Shown here piece after piece: positions 1 to 6,521 of a stretch of DNA of 8,327 nt. The stretch is from Bacteroidia bacterium (GTDB lineage: Bacteria; Bacteroidota; Bacteroidia; Bacteroidales; BM520). The stretch is taken from positions 1 through 8,327 of the forward strand of contig RZYD01000095.1 of the NCBI GenBank assembly GCA_009930445.1, in the 5' to 3' direction. The notes beneath the pieces were generated by a model, which was given only the letters and a program-made list of their open reading frames with translations, ran no database searches and had not been told where the DNA came from. A program made the position numbers and the translations under genes. Each line of letters begins with the position of its first letter. The stretch's first letter is position 1.

Positions 1-1124
1 TGTTCCTGTTGGGAATGACCCGGCTGTAAGGTCTGCAGAAGATGCAGGATTCGTTGATCCTGCAGAGAATGTGTAATCAACCATTACATCATTACCTACG
101 GCAACGTTTGTCTCGACATTAAATGCCGGACTTGTTGCTTCGGCCCCGGTGGCAGGATTCGTTGAAAGTAAGTGAATTTCTAAATTTTGATTTTCTGCAA
201 AAGTAAAATATGATGCACCGGGCTGGAAGGTAACGACAGCATAAGGAACCGGAGAACCGGTCATGGGAGTTGCTGTGACTAGTCCTTCTGTAAAATCGCC
301 ATTCTTATCCTGTAAAACATAATATGTATCTGCTGTACCTGAAAATCCGGGTAACCCAGAGCTGTACAGATAAACAGTTATAGCACTACCACCGGTAACA
401 ATAACTTTCCATTCCCGCTTTACACGCAAATAAGTTGTAAAAGCAACATCGGTGGAATACCAGTCGGTTGCAGCTTTGCTTCCGGAGCTAAAATTCGCTC
501 CGTCATTGCCCCAAATTACAAATGTTGTGTCGTTCTCAAACACAGATGAATTCTCCTTGTTCGAGGCAGCCAAAGGACCCAATGCCATTGCAACAACCGT
601 GCTCTCATTAATACTCTGAGATTGTTTCTGATTTTGCGCCGCTAAATCGTCACGGCCTATCCCTGCAATGTCATACTTGTAAATGGGATCTGCAGTCCAT
701 ATCACATATCCGTTGGAATTGACATAATTAATCGTTCCTGCTTTGCCTCCGTCAGGGAAACCGGGATAACCAAAAGGCAAAGTAGTGATTTGATTTGGAG
801 AAGAAAGAGAAGTATTATCAACGGAGAAAGAACTGGCAGGCGCAGCTTCTGTCCAGGCAATGACAGAAGAATGTGCAAAACTACTAACTTCAGAATGGTA
901 ATGAAAACCAAAATCTGGCAACCAAACACCAAAAGCCGAAGCAGGCGTATGACCCGTATGATCGTTTTCAAACCCGGGCTGTCCCGGGTGGGTACTTCGA
1001 AGGTAAAAACGATCAGACCCTGTCGCCTGTATCGACGTTACCATTATTGTCAAAAGACTTAATAATCCTACAAACCATGAGAACTTAATGCTTGCCTGAC
1101 ATTTACAGTAATTCTTTCTCATTT
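1..1124 (-). CDS. Gene C: secreted protein with DIAGIGRDD module, frameshifted in signal peptide, 3' end outside window
   Basis: The frame is open from position 1086 to the window edge and shows no stop. The ATG at 1124 lies in another frame: it reads MRKNYCKCQASIKF and then meets a TAG at 1070-1068. If two bases are removed from the (TC)3 tract at 1084-1079, the two frames join into a good signal peptide (basic start, core WFVGLLSLLTIMV, cleavage near QATG) and 374 residues become visible. Residues about 130-300 form a module with YVIWTADP, DIAGIGRDD, QNQKQSQS, FVIWGNDG and REWKVIVTG; in Bacteroidota surface proteins I know this module right behind LamG-like domains (probably the Pfam family DUF8202; name from memory). 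Residues 36-130 are not recognised. Without the repair, the first in-frame ATG (1044) gives a product starting MVTSIQATG that lacks the secretion signal. It may be a pseudogene, a switched-off allele or a sequence error. Confidence 0.72.
1079..1084 (-). repeat. (TC)3 tract at the frameshift in gene C
   Basis: The plus strand reads GAGAGA here, so the coding strand has three TC units in the hydrophobic part of the signal peptide. With two units, or with one extra base, the start at 1124 joins the long open frame; with three units translation stops at 1070-1068. Three units is a short tract, so slippage is possible but not strongly favoured. Confidence 0.75.
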
Positions 1125-1178
1125 CATTTATCTTTAAAAAAAACATTTTGGGCCGGGTAAACAGTTCACCCTAATATG

Positions 1179-1208
1179 CAAATCTATATCAGGATACCAA
1201 AATAACAA
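1179..1208 (-). promoter_or_regulatory. Promoter of gene C, Bacteroidota type (TTG-N19-TAGATTTG)
   Basis: On the minus strand, TTG (1208-1206), 19 bases, then TAGATTTG (1186-1179) match the -33 and -7 elements of Bacteroidota promoters. Transcription would start near 1172, about 48 nt before the ATG at 1124. Its position favours the ATG at 1124 over the in-frame ATG at 1044 as the original start of gene C. Confidence 0.58.
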
Positions 1209-1259
1209 TTGGTGTTACTACGAAAATTTACCTTACGTCAAAAGCATAATATTACGTAA

Positions 1260-1418
1260 TTATACCCACTTCCACAAAGGAATATATACGGATCGAACCC
1301 TCTTTTTGTTTATGATAAACAGAAGAAAACGAACATAAAACAGAGATAAACCCAGAAACCCATATAATACACTGTTTATCAGAGAAATAGAATTACAGTC
1401 TGGCGTCTTTCCTTCCAT
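1260..1418 (-). CDS. Doubtful small ORF, 52 residues, membrane-like
   Basis: An ATG at 1418 opens a 52-codon frame ending in TAA at 1262-1260. The product has a hydrophobic middle (about residues 11-36, with VLYGFLGLSLFYVRFLLFII) followed by basic residues NKKRVR, a pattern that fits a single-span membrane peptide. I recognise no family. No ribosome-binding site (not expected in Bacteroidota) and no well-placed promoter is seen in front of it, and an ORF of this size can arise by chance in AT-rich DNA, where random translation is also often hydrophobic. It could equally be untranslated leader or spacer DNA. Confidence 0.2.
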   Translation of the reverse strand: MEGKTPDCNSISLINSVLYGFLGLSLFYVRFLLFIINKKRVRSVYIPLWKWV

Positions 1419-1582
1419 GAACCTGTTTTTTTAAAAAAATAACAATAAGTAGTATCACCCAGAAAGGATAAAAATGAAAAGAGCACAAAATACGATATCA
1501 GATCCAACGATTAAATTAATTATCTTATATAATTATTACTATCAAAACATTATTTCCTACTTATAATATTTTGTACATTTTA

Positions 1583-1608
1583 TAAAAAAAATTATAATGG
1601 TAATTATA
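1583..1608 (-). terminator. Weak possible terminator after gene B
   Basis: On the minus strand, TATAAT (1608-1603), loop TACC, ATTATA (1598-1593) forms a perfect 6-bp inverted repeat, followed by eight T (1591-1584). It lies 23 bp past the stop codon of gene B. The stem holds only A-T pairs and sits in very AT-rich DNA, so it could be chance. Confidence 0.33.
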
Positions 1609-1630
1609 TAAAGATTTAAATACGCATCAA

Positions 1631-4600
1631 TTATAACGAGATACCATATTTAATAGCGAGATACGATTCTACTTTCATTCGATCTGTTTCACTCAAGGCT
1701 CCGGAATAAAATATTACCTCAGCCAGGCTACCCGAAAAATAACGGGGAACTGCTGCCGAATTTTCTGAACCCACTTTAGTAACGGTACCAGATTGTAACT
1801 CCGCATTTCCGGTTAGTTGATACGTACACTCCATCCCATTTTTAAACACACGGATTGCACCAGTTTGATTCCCTGTTTTCAGCACAGTCACAATCGCAAC
1901 TTCTGCCAAGGAATAGCTGTTTTCTGCGGTTACAGTAGAGGCTTCCCCGTTAATCACTACGGAGAGGGTATTCCCTGAACTGAACTCCACGGTGGAAGAA
2001 GCGCCAATCCCAAGCACAGGGCCAATGGATTCAGGACGCGCCACAAAAAACAGGGTCATGGTCTCCTCAAGGGAGCCAGAAGGAAGTTCTGAAAGCAAAT
2101 AATCATCAGTTCCATCAAATTGTATTACCGGATTATAATTGATCTGATCATTGATAGAAGTCGATAATACAGGCTGGCTGGTGACCGAATTTTGTATGGC
2201 ATCGAAATTCAATATCTGGTCATCCCAAAGACTGACCTGCTCACCTGACTGTGCCTGATTTGCTGCATGATAAACGCCATTGTTGGAACGAAGCCAAAAG
2301 GTCAAACCGGTAAAAACGCCGCCCGGCGCACAGCTGCTCACAACATGGATATACTGCTCACAGGAAGCCGCATTGCCGGCATCATCGGTGGCAGTAAAGG
2401 TTATTGTAGTCGTTCCCAGCGGATAAGGATCAGATAGCGGCAGGCCGTCTGATCGCGCGGATGTAACTGCAATAGACGATGTTGCAGTACAGTTATCCGA
2501 TACCGTTGGTGAAGAGGGTGTTACTGTCATGGAGGTCTGCCCGATAGGCGGCGAAACAGTAACTGCTTCCGGACAGGAAAGTGCAGGTGGTTCGGTATCA
2601 ACTATGTAACTGTATTCAACAACGCATTCATCGCTAATAGGTACTAAAAATAATACCCACCAGGTAATAGAATATGTTCTTGTTCTAATAAAACTACACC
2701 CCCCCCCTGAAGGATCAGGCATTTCGTCACCAAGGGTTGAACTTGGCCCGGTAATACCAGTAACAGGCCAACCTGTGGTTGTGGGAGAATAGACAAGTCC
2801 TCCCAAATCTTCGATAAAGTCAGACATTTCCGGGTTATATCCCAGATTGTAAACAGTAGGTTCAGGGCAGTCCAAAACAAAATCCGCCTCAGCAACCACA
2901 TAAACATTCTGTTTCAGAGAATCCTGGTTATCGCTGTCATCATTGGCATACCAGGTCACAGTGGTTTTACCCACCGGATAGGTAGCATTTGCATTTGTAG
3001 TATTATTAAAATCATTCTCAAAAGAAAAACTGCAGTTATCGGATATAATTGGCGTGGGAACACTAACAAAAGAGGAGGAGCCAGAGGGGATCACGACCAC
3101 AACTGCTGTATCACCTGCCTTTTCATATGACAACTGTGGGGCTGTAATATCAGTACTCTGTACAGTAAAACTTGCTGTAGAAGTACAACCTGCCGGAGCT
3201 GCGGAGGTACCTGTTGCAACATACTGGCCCACAGCAAGATTTGACAATTGTACCGGATTGGGATTGGCTGCAGTAAAGTTTATTAATTGATTATAGCCAT
3301 TTGGTCCTGTAACCGAAACCTCAACAGGTAAATTACCACTATGACCCGTAACAGAAATGGTAACGATACCATCAACATCGTCAGGGCAAACAGGATCCTG
3401 GTCAATGCTGGCATTCACTTCAAAAGGATATACAAGCACCTGGATGGATGCAGATTTTGTACACCCATGTTCATTGGTAACCGTTACAGAATAGGTCTGT
3501 GAACTGTTTGGTGAGACTGTAACAGAAGAAGTTGTTGAACCATCAGACCAAAGATAGGTTGCTGTTCCCGTGTTGGTTTCTGGGGAAATATAGGCCTCCA
3601 GGGTTGTATTGTCGTCCGGGCAAACGTTTATGGTACTTTGTGCAGTTCCATTAACCCGTATTTGAACTGAGGGAGTAGGATTTACCGTTACAACAACATC
3701 ATCGGTATGCGGACAGTTGCCAAGTGCATCTGTTGTTGTCAGGGTATACGTTTTAGAAACCGGGACATTGGTAATCCCAGTAGGATTAACAACGGGAGAA
3801 GCAATGTCCGGATTGCTGAGCCAGTCGGCCGGAAACCATTGAAACCCCACGCCTCCAGAACCATTAAGGGTTGCAGAATTCCCATTACAGATAGTTTTAT
3901 CACTGCCCGCATCAGCAAAGATATCAGAACCTTCATCAATAAAAATATCCGAAACGGTAATCGGTTCATTACAGTTTAGCAGGTATAATTCATCCCTGAC
4001 CGTAACATTATAGTATCCGGAGGCAAGGCCATCAAAAGTATTTGATGATTGCCAGGGGCGGGTTTCAGCACCTGAAAGCATAAACTCAAAACCTCCGGAA
4101 CCTCCGGAGGGATTAGCGATAATAACACCGTTCTCCTGACCGTCACAAACCACGTTATTTGCTGTTATATCAAGGCTTGTTAAATCCAGCACATCATACA
4201 CCTGGAATCCTAATTCAATAGAAGTAGGGGTTGGGTCGCAGGGGCAACCGGTATAAAAAGTCATGGTAATAATATTATTTTGCGGATCCTCAGGCACACC
4301 ATCAGCAATAGCATAGAAGAAAACAGTGTCTGCCTCAGCGCCGGCAGGGATAAAAACGGTATCAGGCAACAACGTATTATCCAACTGCAGAATATCGCTT
4401 CCATTTACTCCGGGAGGAGAATAATCTATCTTAACAGCGAGTTCCTGAGAATCATCACCGCCTGCCCGGCTTACCACAAAGTAATTTGTGGAAGTCTGAC
4501 ATCCCTCAAAAATGGCAGCTTCACCGATCTGTCCGTTGCTGCAAGAAGTAAGTTCAACATCATTCGATTGAAAACTATTGGCTTCCAGGAAAACCCAGGA

Positions 4601-6337
4601 GTCCCATTGGTTGTCACCTACATCTCCCACAGCTAATTTTATATGGTATGTTGAACAGGGTACAGCAGCGAAGGTTGCAGTAAGCTTCACGGTACGCCCA
4701 TCTGCTTCCAGGTTCTCGTATAAGGTATATGGAGGTAAGCCATAAACCTGATTAATACAATCACCAGAACCCGTAGAATAAATCCATGAACTCTGGTCTA
4801 TATAATATTGTTCATTCTCACCATTACAATTTGTATTCAAAGAATAAAAATATGCACTATAATTAATTTCCTGAGAATAGACTTCAACGTTATCCAGTTC
4901 CCAGTAATAAAAATCTTCTGAATCATCCCCATATGTACGAAATCGCACTTTAATGTTATTACCACAATAAGGGGTTATATTAAAGGAATAAGAATCCTGA
5001 TAATCACCGGAATTAACAAATGTATGTATTGTGTGCCAAACAGATCCATCATATATATCAATATCCATTTTCTCATTTTGAGTATTATGCCACCGTCTTG
5101 CATCTAATTTAAGATCAAATGATAAATATATTTCAGAGAAAATTGTACTGGTTAAAATATACTCACTTACTAACCCATAAGAATAATTATACCTCTTTGA
5201 AGGAGTTTTGTCATCAAATCTTGCTTTATTATTATCGCCATACCAATTCCCTGCACTTGGGTCATAAGACCAATCACTACCAATACCATCATTAAAATCT
5301 TCTTCAAAAATCACAGTTATAGCCATAACTTGATTACATCCATTCTCTATAGGATACTGACCATCATAATAATAACCAAACCATCCATCATCTCTGCCAT
5401 CACCATGCACATTATTAATACTTACAGCATCTCCACTTGGTAAAAGAGCAACATTCTCATTAACATAATTATATCCATCATTATCCTTACTGGTAACAAA
5501 AAACCCAAATACATCATTAAAATCAGAACATGCATATTCAGGATATTCTTCAGAGGCAAAAATATAATTAAAGGTAACTGTGTCTCCCGCCGGAACAAAG
5601 TCGAACTCCAATACAGCAGCATCTTGTACAGTCCCGGTAGCAATGCTTTGTAGTTGATCATCTCCACCCGTATTTACTTCAGTAGTAAAATTCGTCAACG
5701 TATTTGGCCCCTCTGCATCCGTAACATTGCCTGTCGACAACACAATACCCTCCTCAAAGGGAAAGTCTGCTGTTCCCCTATTAAAATACCCAATCTGCAG
5801 ACTCTGATTACCACCAAAGGTCACATTACTGGCAGTAAGGCACCCGGTTACTAATACCTCCTGTACCAAATCCGATGCACTAAAATTATTATAGGGTGCA
5901 TCATCATCGTGATCAACCCGTATTGAATTACCACTGGAATCCTTGGCTCCACGATTACCTGATTTCTTCTTAGTATCTCCCACACGCGGAACCTGCACTC
6001 CAAAAGGCGGAATAGTATCCTGCTTCTGCTGCATCACAGCACCGATTGTTATAGGAGGCATGTCTGTTTCTTCCAACATCATTTTACTCCCGGGTAGAAT
6101 ATCCAATGCCTTTAATAATGCCAGTGCTTCCAAATAACAAGTACTATCGCTGCCACTTCCCTTTTGCACAAACTCCAACAACTCCGAAACCGGAGTATCT
6201 TTATCAAAACAGCGAAGCGAGTCAGAGATAACTAATTCCTGGGCATTACAAATCCCTGATGAAATAATCAGAAAAACCACAATAAATGCGGATACAATTT
6301 TGAAGGACAAATACCTTACTGAGACTTTGGCTTTCAT
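1631..6337 (-). CDS. Gene B: giant secreted adhesin (choice-of-anchor L, PKD/Ig-like, HYR, LamG-like)
   Basis: A complete 1568-residue protein. The ATG at 6337 is supported by a type I signal peptide (residues 1-32: basic start, hydrophobic core FIVVFLIISSG, cleavage near CNAQ). Order: unrecognised N-terminal region (33-148, basic linker 122-133); choice-of-anchor L domain (about 150-592, hallmark FNYIFASEEYPEY and SDFNDVFGFFV, then TYHIKLAVGDVGD), split by a nested MAM/jelly-roll-like domain (about 343-488); Calx-beta-like segment (594-718); SprB-like module (720-800); two PKD/Ig-like domains (803-970); SprB-like module (971-1062); HYR (1063-1150); LGYNP/RTRTY repeat (1151-1247); HYR (1248-1335); LamG-like domain (1338-1568). 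This predicts an extracellular adhesion or glycan-binding role with unknown ligand. No T9SS C-terminal domain is visible. The last ~600 residues are paralogous to gene A. A G9 run encodes Gly1211-1213. Confidence 0.96.
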   Translation of the reverse strand: MKAKVSVRYLSFKIVSAFIVVFLIISSGICNAQELVISDSLRCFDKDTPVSELLEFVQKGSGSDSTCYLEALALLKALDILPGSKMMLEETDMPPITIGAVMQQKQDTIPPFGVQVPRVGDTKKKSGNRGAKDSSGNSIRVDHDDDAPYNNFSASDLVQEVLVTGCLTASNVTFGGNQSLQIGYFNRGTADFPFEEGIVLSTGNVTDAEGPNTLTNFTTEVNTGGDDQLQSIATGTVQDAAVLEFDFVPAGDTVTFNYIFASEEYPEYACSDFNDVFGFFVTSKDNDGYNYVNENVALLPSGDAVSINNVHGDGRDDGWFGYYYDGQYPIENGCNQVMAITVIFEEDFNDGIGSDWSYDPSAGNWYGDNNKARFDDKTPSKRYNYSYGLVSEYILTSTIFSEIYLSFDLKLDARRWHNTQNEKMDIDIYDGSVWHTIHTFVNSGDYQDSYSFNITPYCGNNIKVRFRTYGDDSEDFYYWELDNVEVYSQEINYSAYFYSLNTNCNGENEQYYIDQSSWIYSTGSGDCINQVYGLPPYTLYENLEADGRTVKLTATFAAVPCSTYHIKLAVGDVGDNQWDSWVFLEANSFQSNDVELTSCSNGQIGEAAIFEGCQTSTNYFVVSRAGGDDSQELAVKIDYSPPGVNGSDILQLDNTLLPDTVFIPAGAEADTVFFYAIADGVPEDPQNNIITMTFYTGCPCDPTPTSIELGFQVYDVLDLTSLDITANNVVCDGQENGVIIANPSGGSGGFEFMLSGAETRPWQSSNTFDGLASGYYNVTVRDELYLLNCNEPITVSDIFIDEGSDIFADAGSDKTICNGNSATLNGSGGVGFQWFPADWLSNPDIASPVVNPTGITNVPVSKTYTLTTTDALGNCPHTDDVVVTVNPTPSVQIRVNGTAQSTINVCPDDNTTLEAYISPETNTGTATYLWSDGSTTSSVTVSPNSSQTYSVTVTNEHGCTKSASIQVLVYPFEVNASIDQDPVCPDDVDGIVTISVTGHSGNLPVEVSVTGPNGYNQLINFTAANPNPVQLSNLAVGQYVATGTSAAPAGCTSTASFTVQSTDITAPQLSYEKAGDTAVVVVIPSGSSSFVSVPTPIISDNCSFSFENDFNNTTNANATYPVGKTTVTWYANDDSDNQDSLKQNVYVVAEADFVLDCPEPTVYNLGYNPEMSDFIEDLGGLVYSPTTTGWPVTGITGPSSTLGDEMPDPSGGGCSFIRTRTYSITWWVLFLVPISDECVVEYSYIVDTEPPALSCPEAVTVSPPIGQTSMTVTPSSPTVSDNCTATSSIAVTSARSDGLPLSDPYPLGTTTITFTATDDAGNAASCEQYIHVVSSCAPGGVFTGLTFWLRSNNGVYHAANQAQSGEQVSLWDDQILNFDAIQNSVTSQPVLSTSINDQINYNPVIQFDGTDDYLLSELPSGSLEETMTLFFVARPESIGPVLGIGASSTVEFSSGNTLSVVINGEASTVTAENSYSLAEVAIVTVLKTGNQTGAIRVFKNGMECTYQLTGNAELQSGTVTKVGSENSAAVPRYFSGSLAEVIFYSGALSETDRMKVESYLAIKYGISL
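2699..2707 (-). repeat. G9 homopolymer inside the coding sequence of gene B
   Basis: Nine consecutive C on the plus strand are read as GGG GGG GGG, coding Gly1211-Gly1213 in the Cys-poor repeat between the two HYR domains. Mononucleotide G runs of this length are prone to slippage during replication. The matching place in paralog A codes TGGPC with no such run. Loss of one G leads to a stop at 2646-2644; gain of one G leads to a TAG two codons after the run. Confidence 0.9.
4874..5311 (-). other. Nested MAM/jelly-roll-like domain inside the anchor-L domain of gene B
   Basis: Residues 343-488 of gene B start with EEDFNDGIGSDW and end with FYYWELDNVEV. The order of motifs (FNDG...W start, LSFDLKL strand, DIDIYDGSVWHTI, IKVRFRTYG, W-x-LDNV end) is that of MAM and choice-of-anchor J type beta-sandwich domains. 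The flanks are the two halves of a choice-of-anchor L domain: SINNV before it, NEQYYIDQ and KLTATFAAVPCSTYHIKLAV after it. The domain is therefore inserted into a loop of its host. Boundaries are approximate. Confidence 0.62.
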
Positions 6338-6408
6338 GGCAAGGGTGTTGGATTAGTGTTAATATTGCAAAAATATTATATGATAAATTTAACATATACA
6401 AAATCCAT

Positions 6409-6439
6409 CAAATGTAATAATCAGCAATATTCCCATCAA
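6409..6439 (-). promoter_or_regulatory. Promoter of gene B, Bacteroidota type (TTG-N20-TACATTTG)
   Basis: On the minus strand, TTG (6439-6437) is followed after 20 bases by TACATTTG (6416-6409), an exact fit to the Bacteroidota -7 consensus TAnnTTTG with normal spacing from the -33 TTG. The start of transcription would fall near 6402, giving a leader of about 65 nt. The leader before the ATG has no purine-rich ribosome-binding site, as is usual in this phylum. A second TAnnTTTG match (6375-6368) has a poorer spacing of 23 and is less likely. Confidence 0.58.
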
Positions 6440-6482
6440 AAATAAATAAATATTTGATATATAAAAATCCAAACCCTGTAAT

Positions 6483-6519
6483 AAAAACCAGACAAATCTT
6501 AAATCAAATCTTATTCTGG
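6483..6519 (-). terminator. Possible intrinsic terminator after gene A
   Basis: Read on the minus strand, CCAGA (6519-6515) and TCTGG (6492-6488) can pair as a 5-bp stem, followed at once by TTTTT (6487-6483). It starts three bases after the stop codon of gene A. The loop is long (22 nt) and holds a 9-bp direct repeat (CAAATCTTA on the plus strand at 6493-6501 and 6505-6513). The stem is short, so the call is tentative. Confidence 0.38.
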
Positions 6520-6521
6520 CA

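Larger units (their letters stand above)
1125..1630. other. 506-bp AT-rich gap between genes B and C
   Basis: No convincing gene lies here. From the B side the gap holds the weak AT-only terminator, then AT-rich DNA with a T7A7 stretch near 1430, one doubtful 52-codon ORF (1418-1260, minus), two copies of TTACGT (1233-1238 and inside the palindrome 1251-1260), and the promoter of gene C (1208-1179). The length and the separate promoter suggest that C is transcribed independently of B. Confidence 0.6.

Noticed and set aside
1042..1044. ATG at 1044 as the natural start of gene C
   Set aside because: It would cut off the hydrophobic core of a good signal peptide, and the promoter at 1208-1179 points to a start near 1124. 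It remains the only in-frame ATG for the sequence as given.
790..1062. 90-codon plus-strand frame opposite gene C
   Set aside because: The product is a basic low-information sequence, and the opposite strand carries the recognisable secreted protein.
1424..1440. T7A7 stretch as a terminator hairpin
   Set aside because: A pure A-T palindrome with no loop and no following T run on either strand; more likely a curved AT tract.
1474..1566. 30-codon plus-strand frame with an AAAGG-like sequence in front
   Set aside because: Too short and AT-rich, no motif, and SD-like sequences are not informative in Bacteroidota.
4280..4636. 118-codon plus-strand frame inside gene B
   Set aside because: It lies fully antisense to a well-supported domain-rich gene, shows no recognisable motif and has no promoter of its own.
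6245..6260. Cys30 of gene B as a lipobox cysteine
   Set aside because: The preceding residues are S-G-I, with Ile at -1, which does not fit a lipobox; the NAQ site fits signal peptidase I.
6368..6375. Second TAnnTTTG match (TATTTTTG) before gene B
   Set aside because: The nearest suitable TTG is 23 bases away, and such matches are expected by chance in this AT-rich gap.
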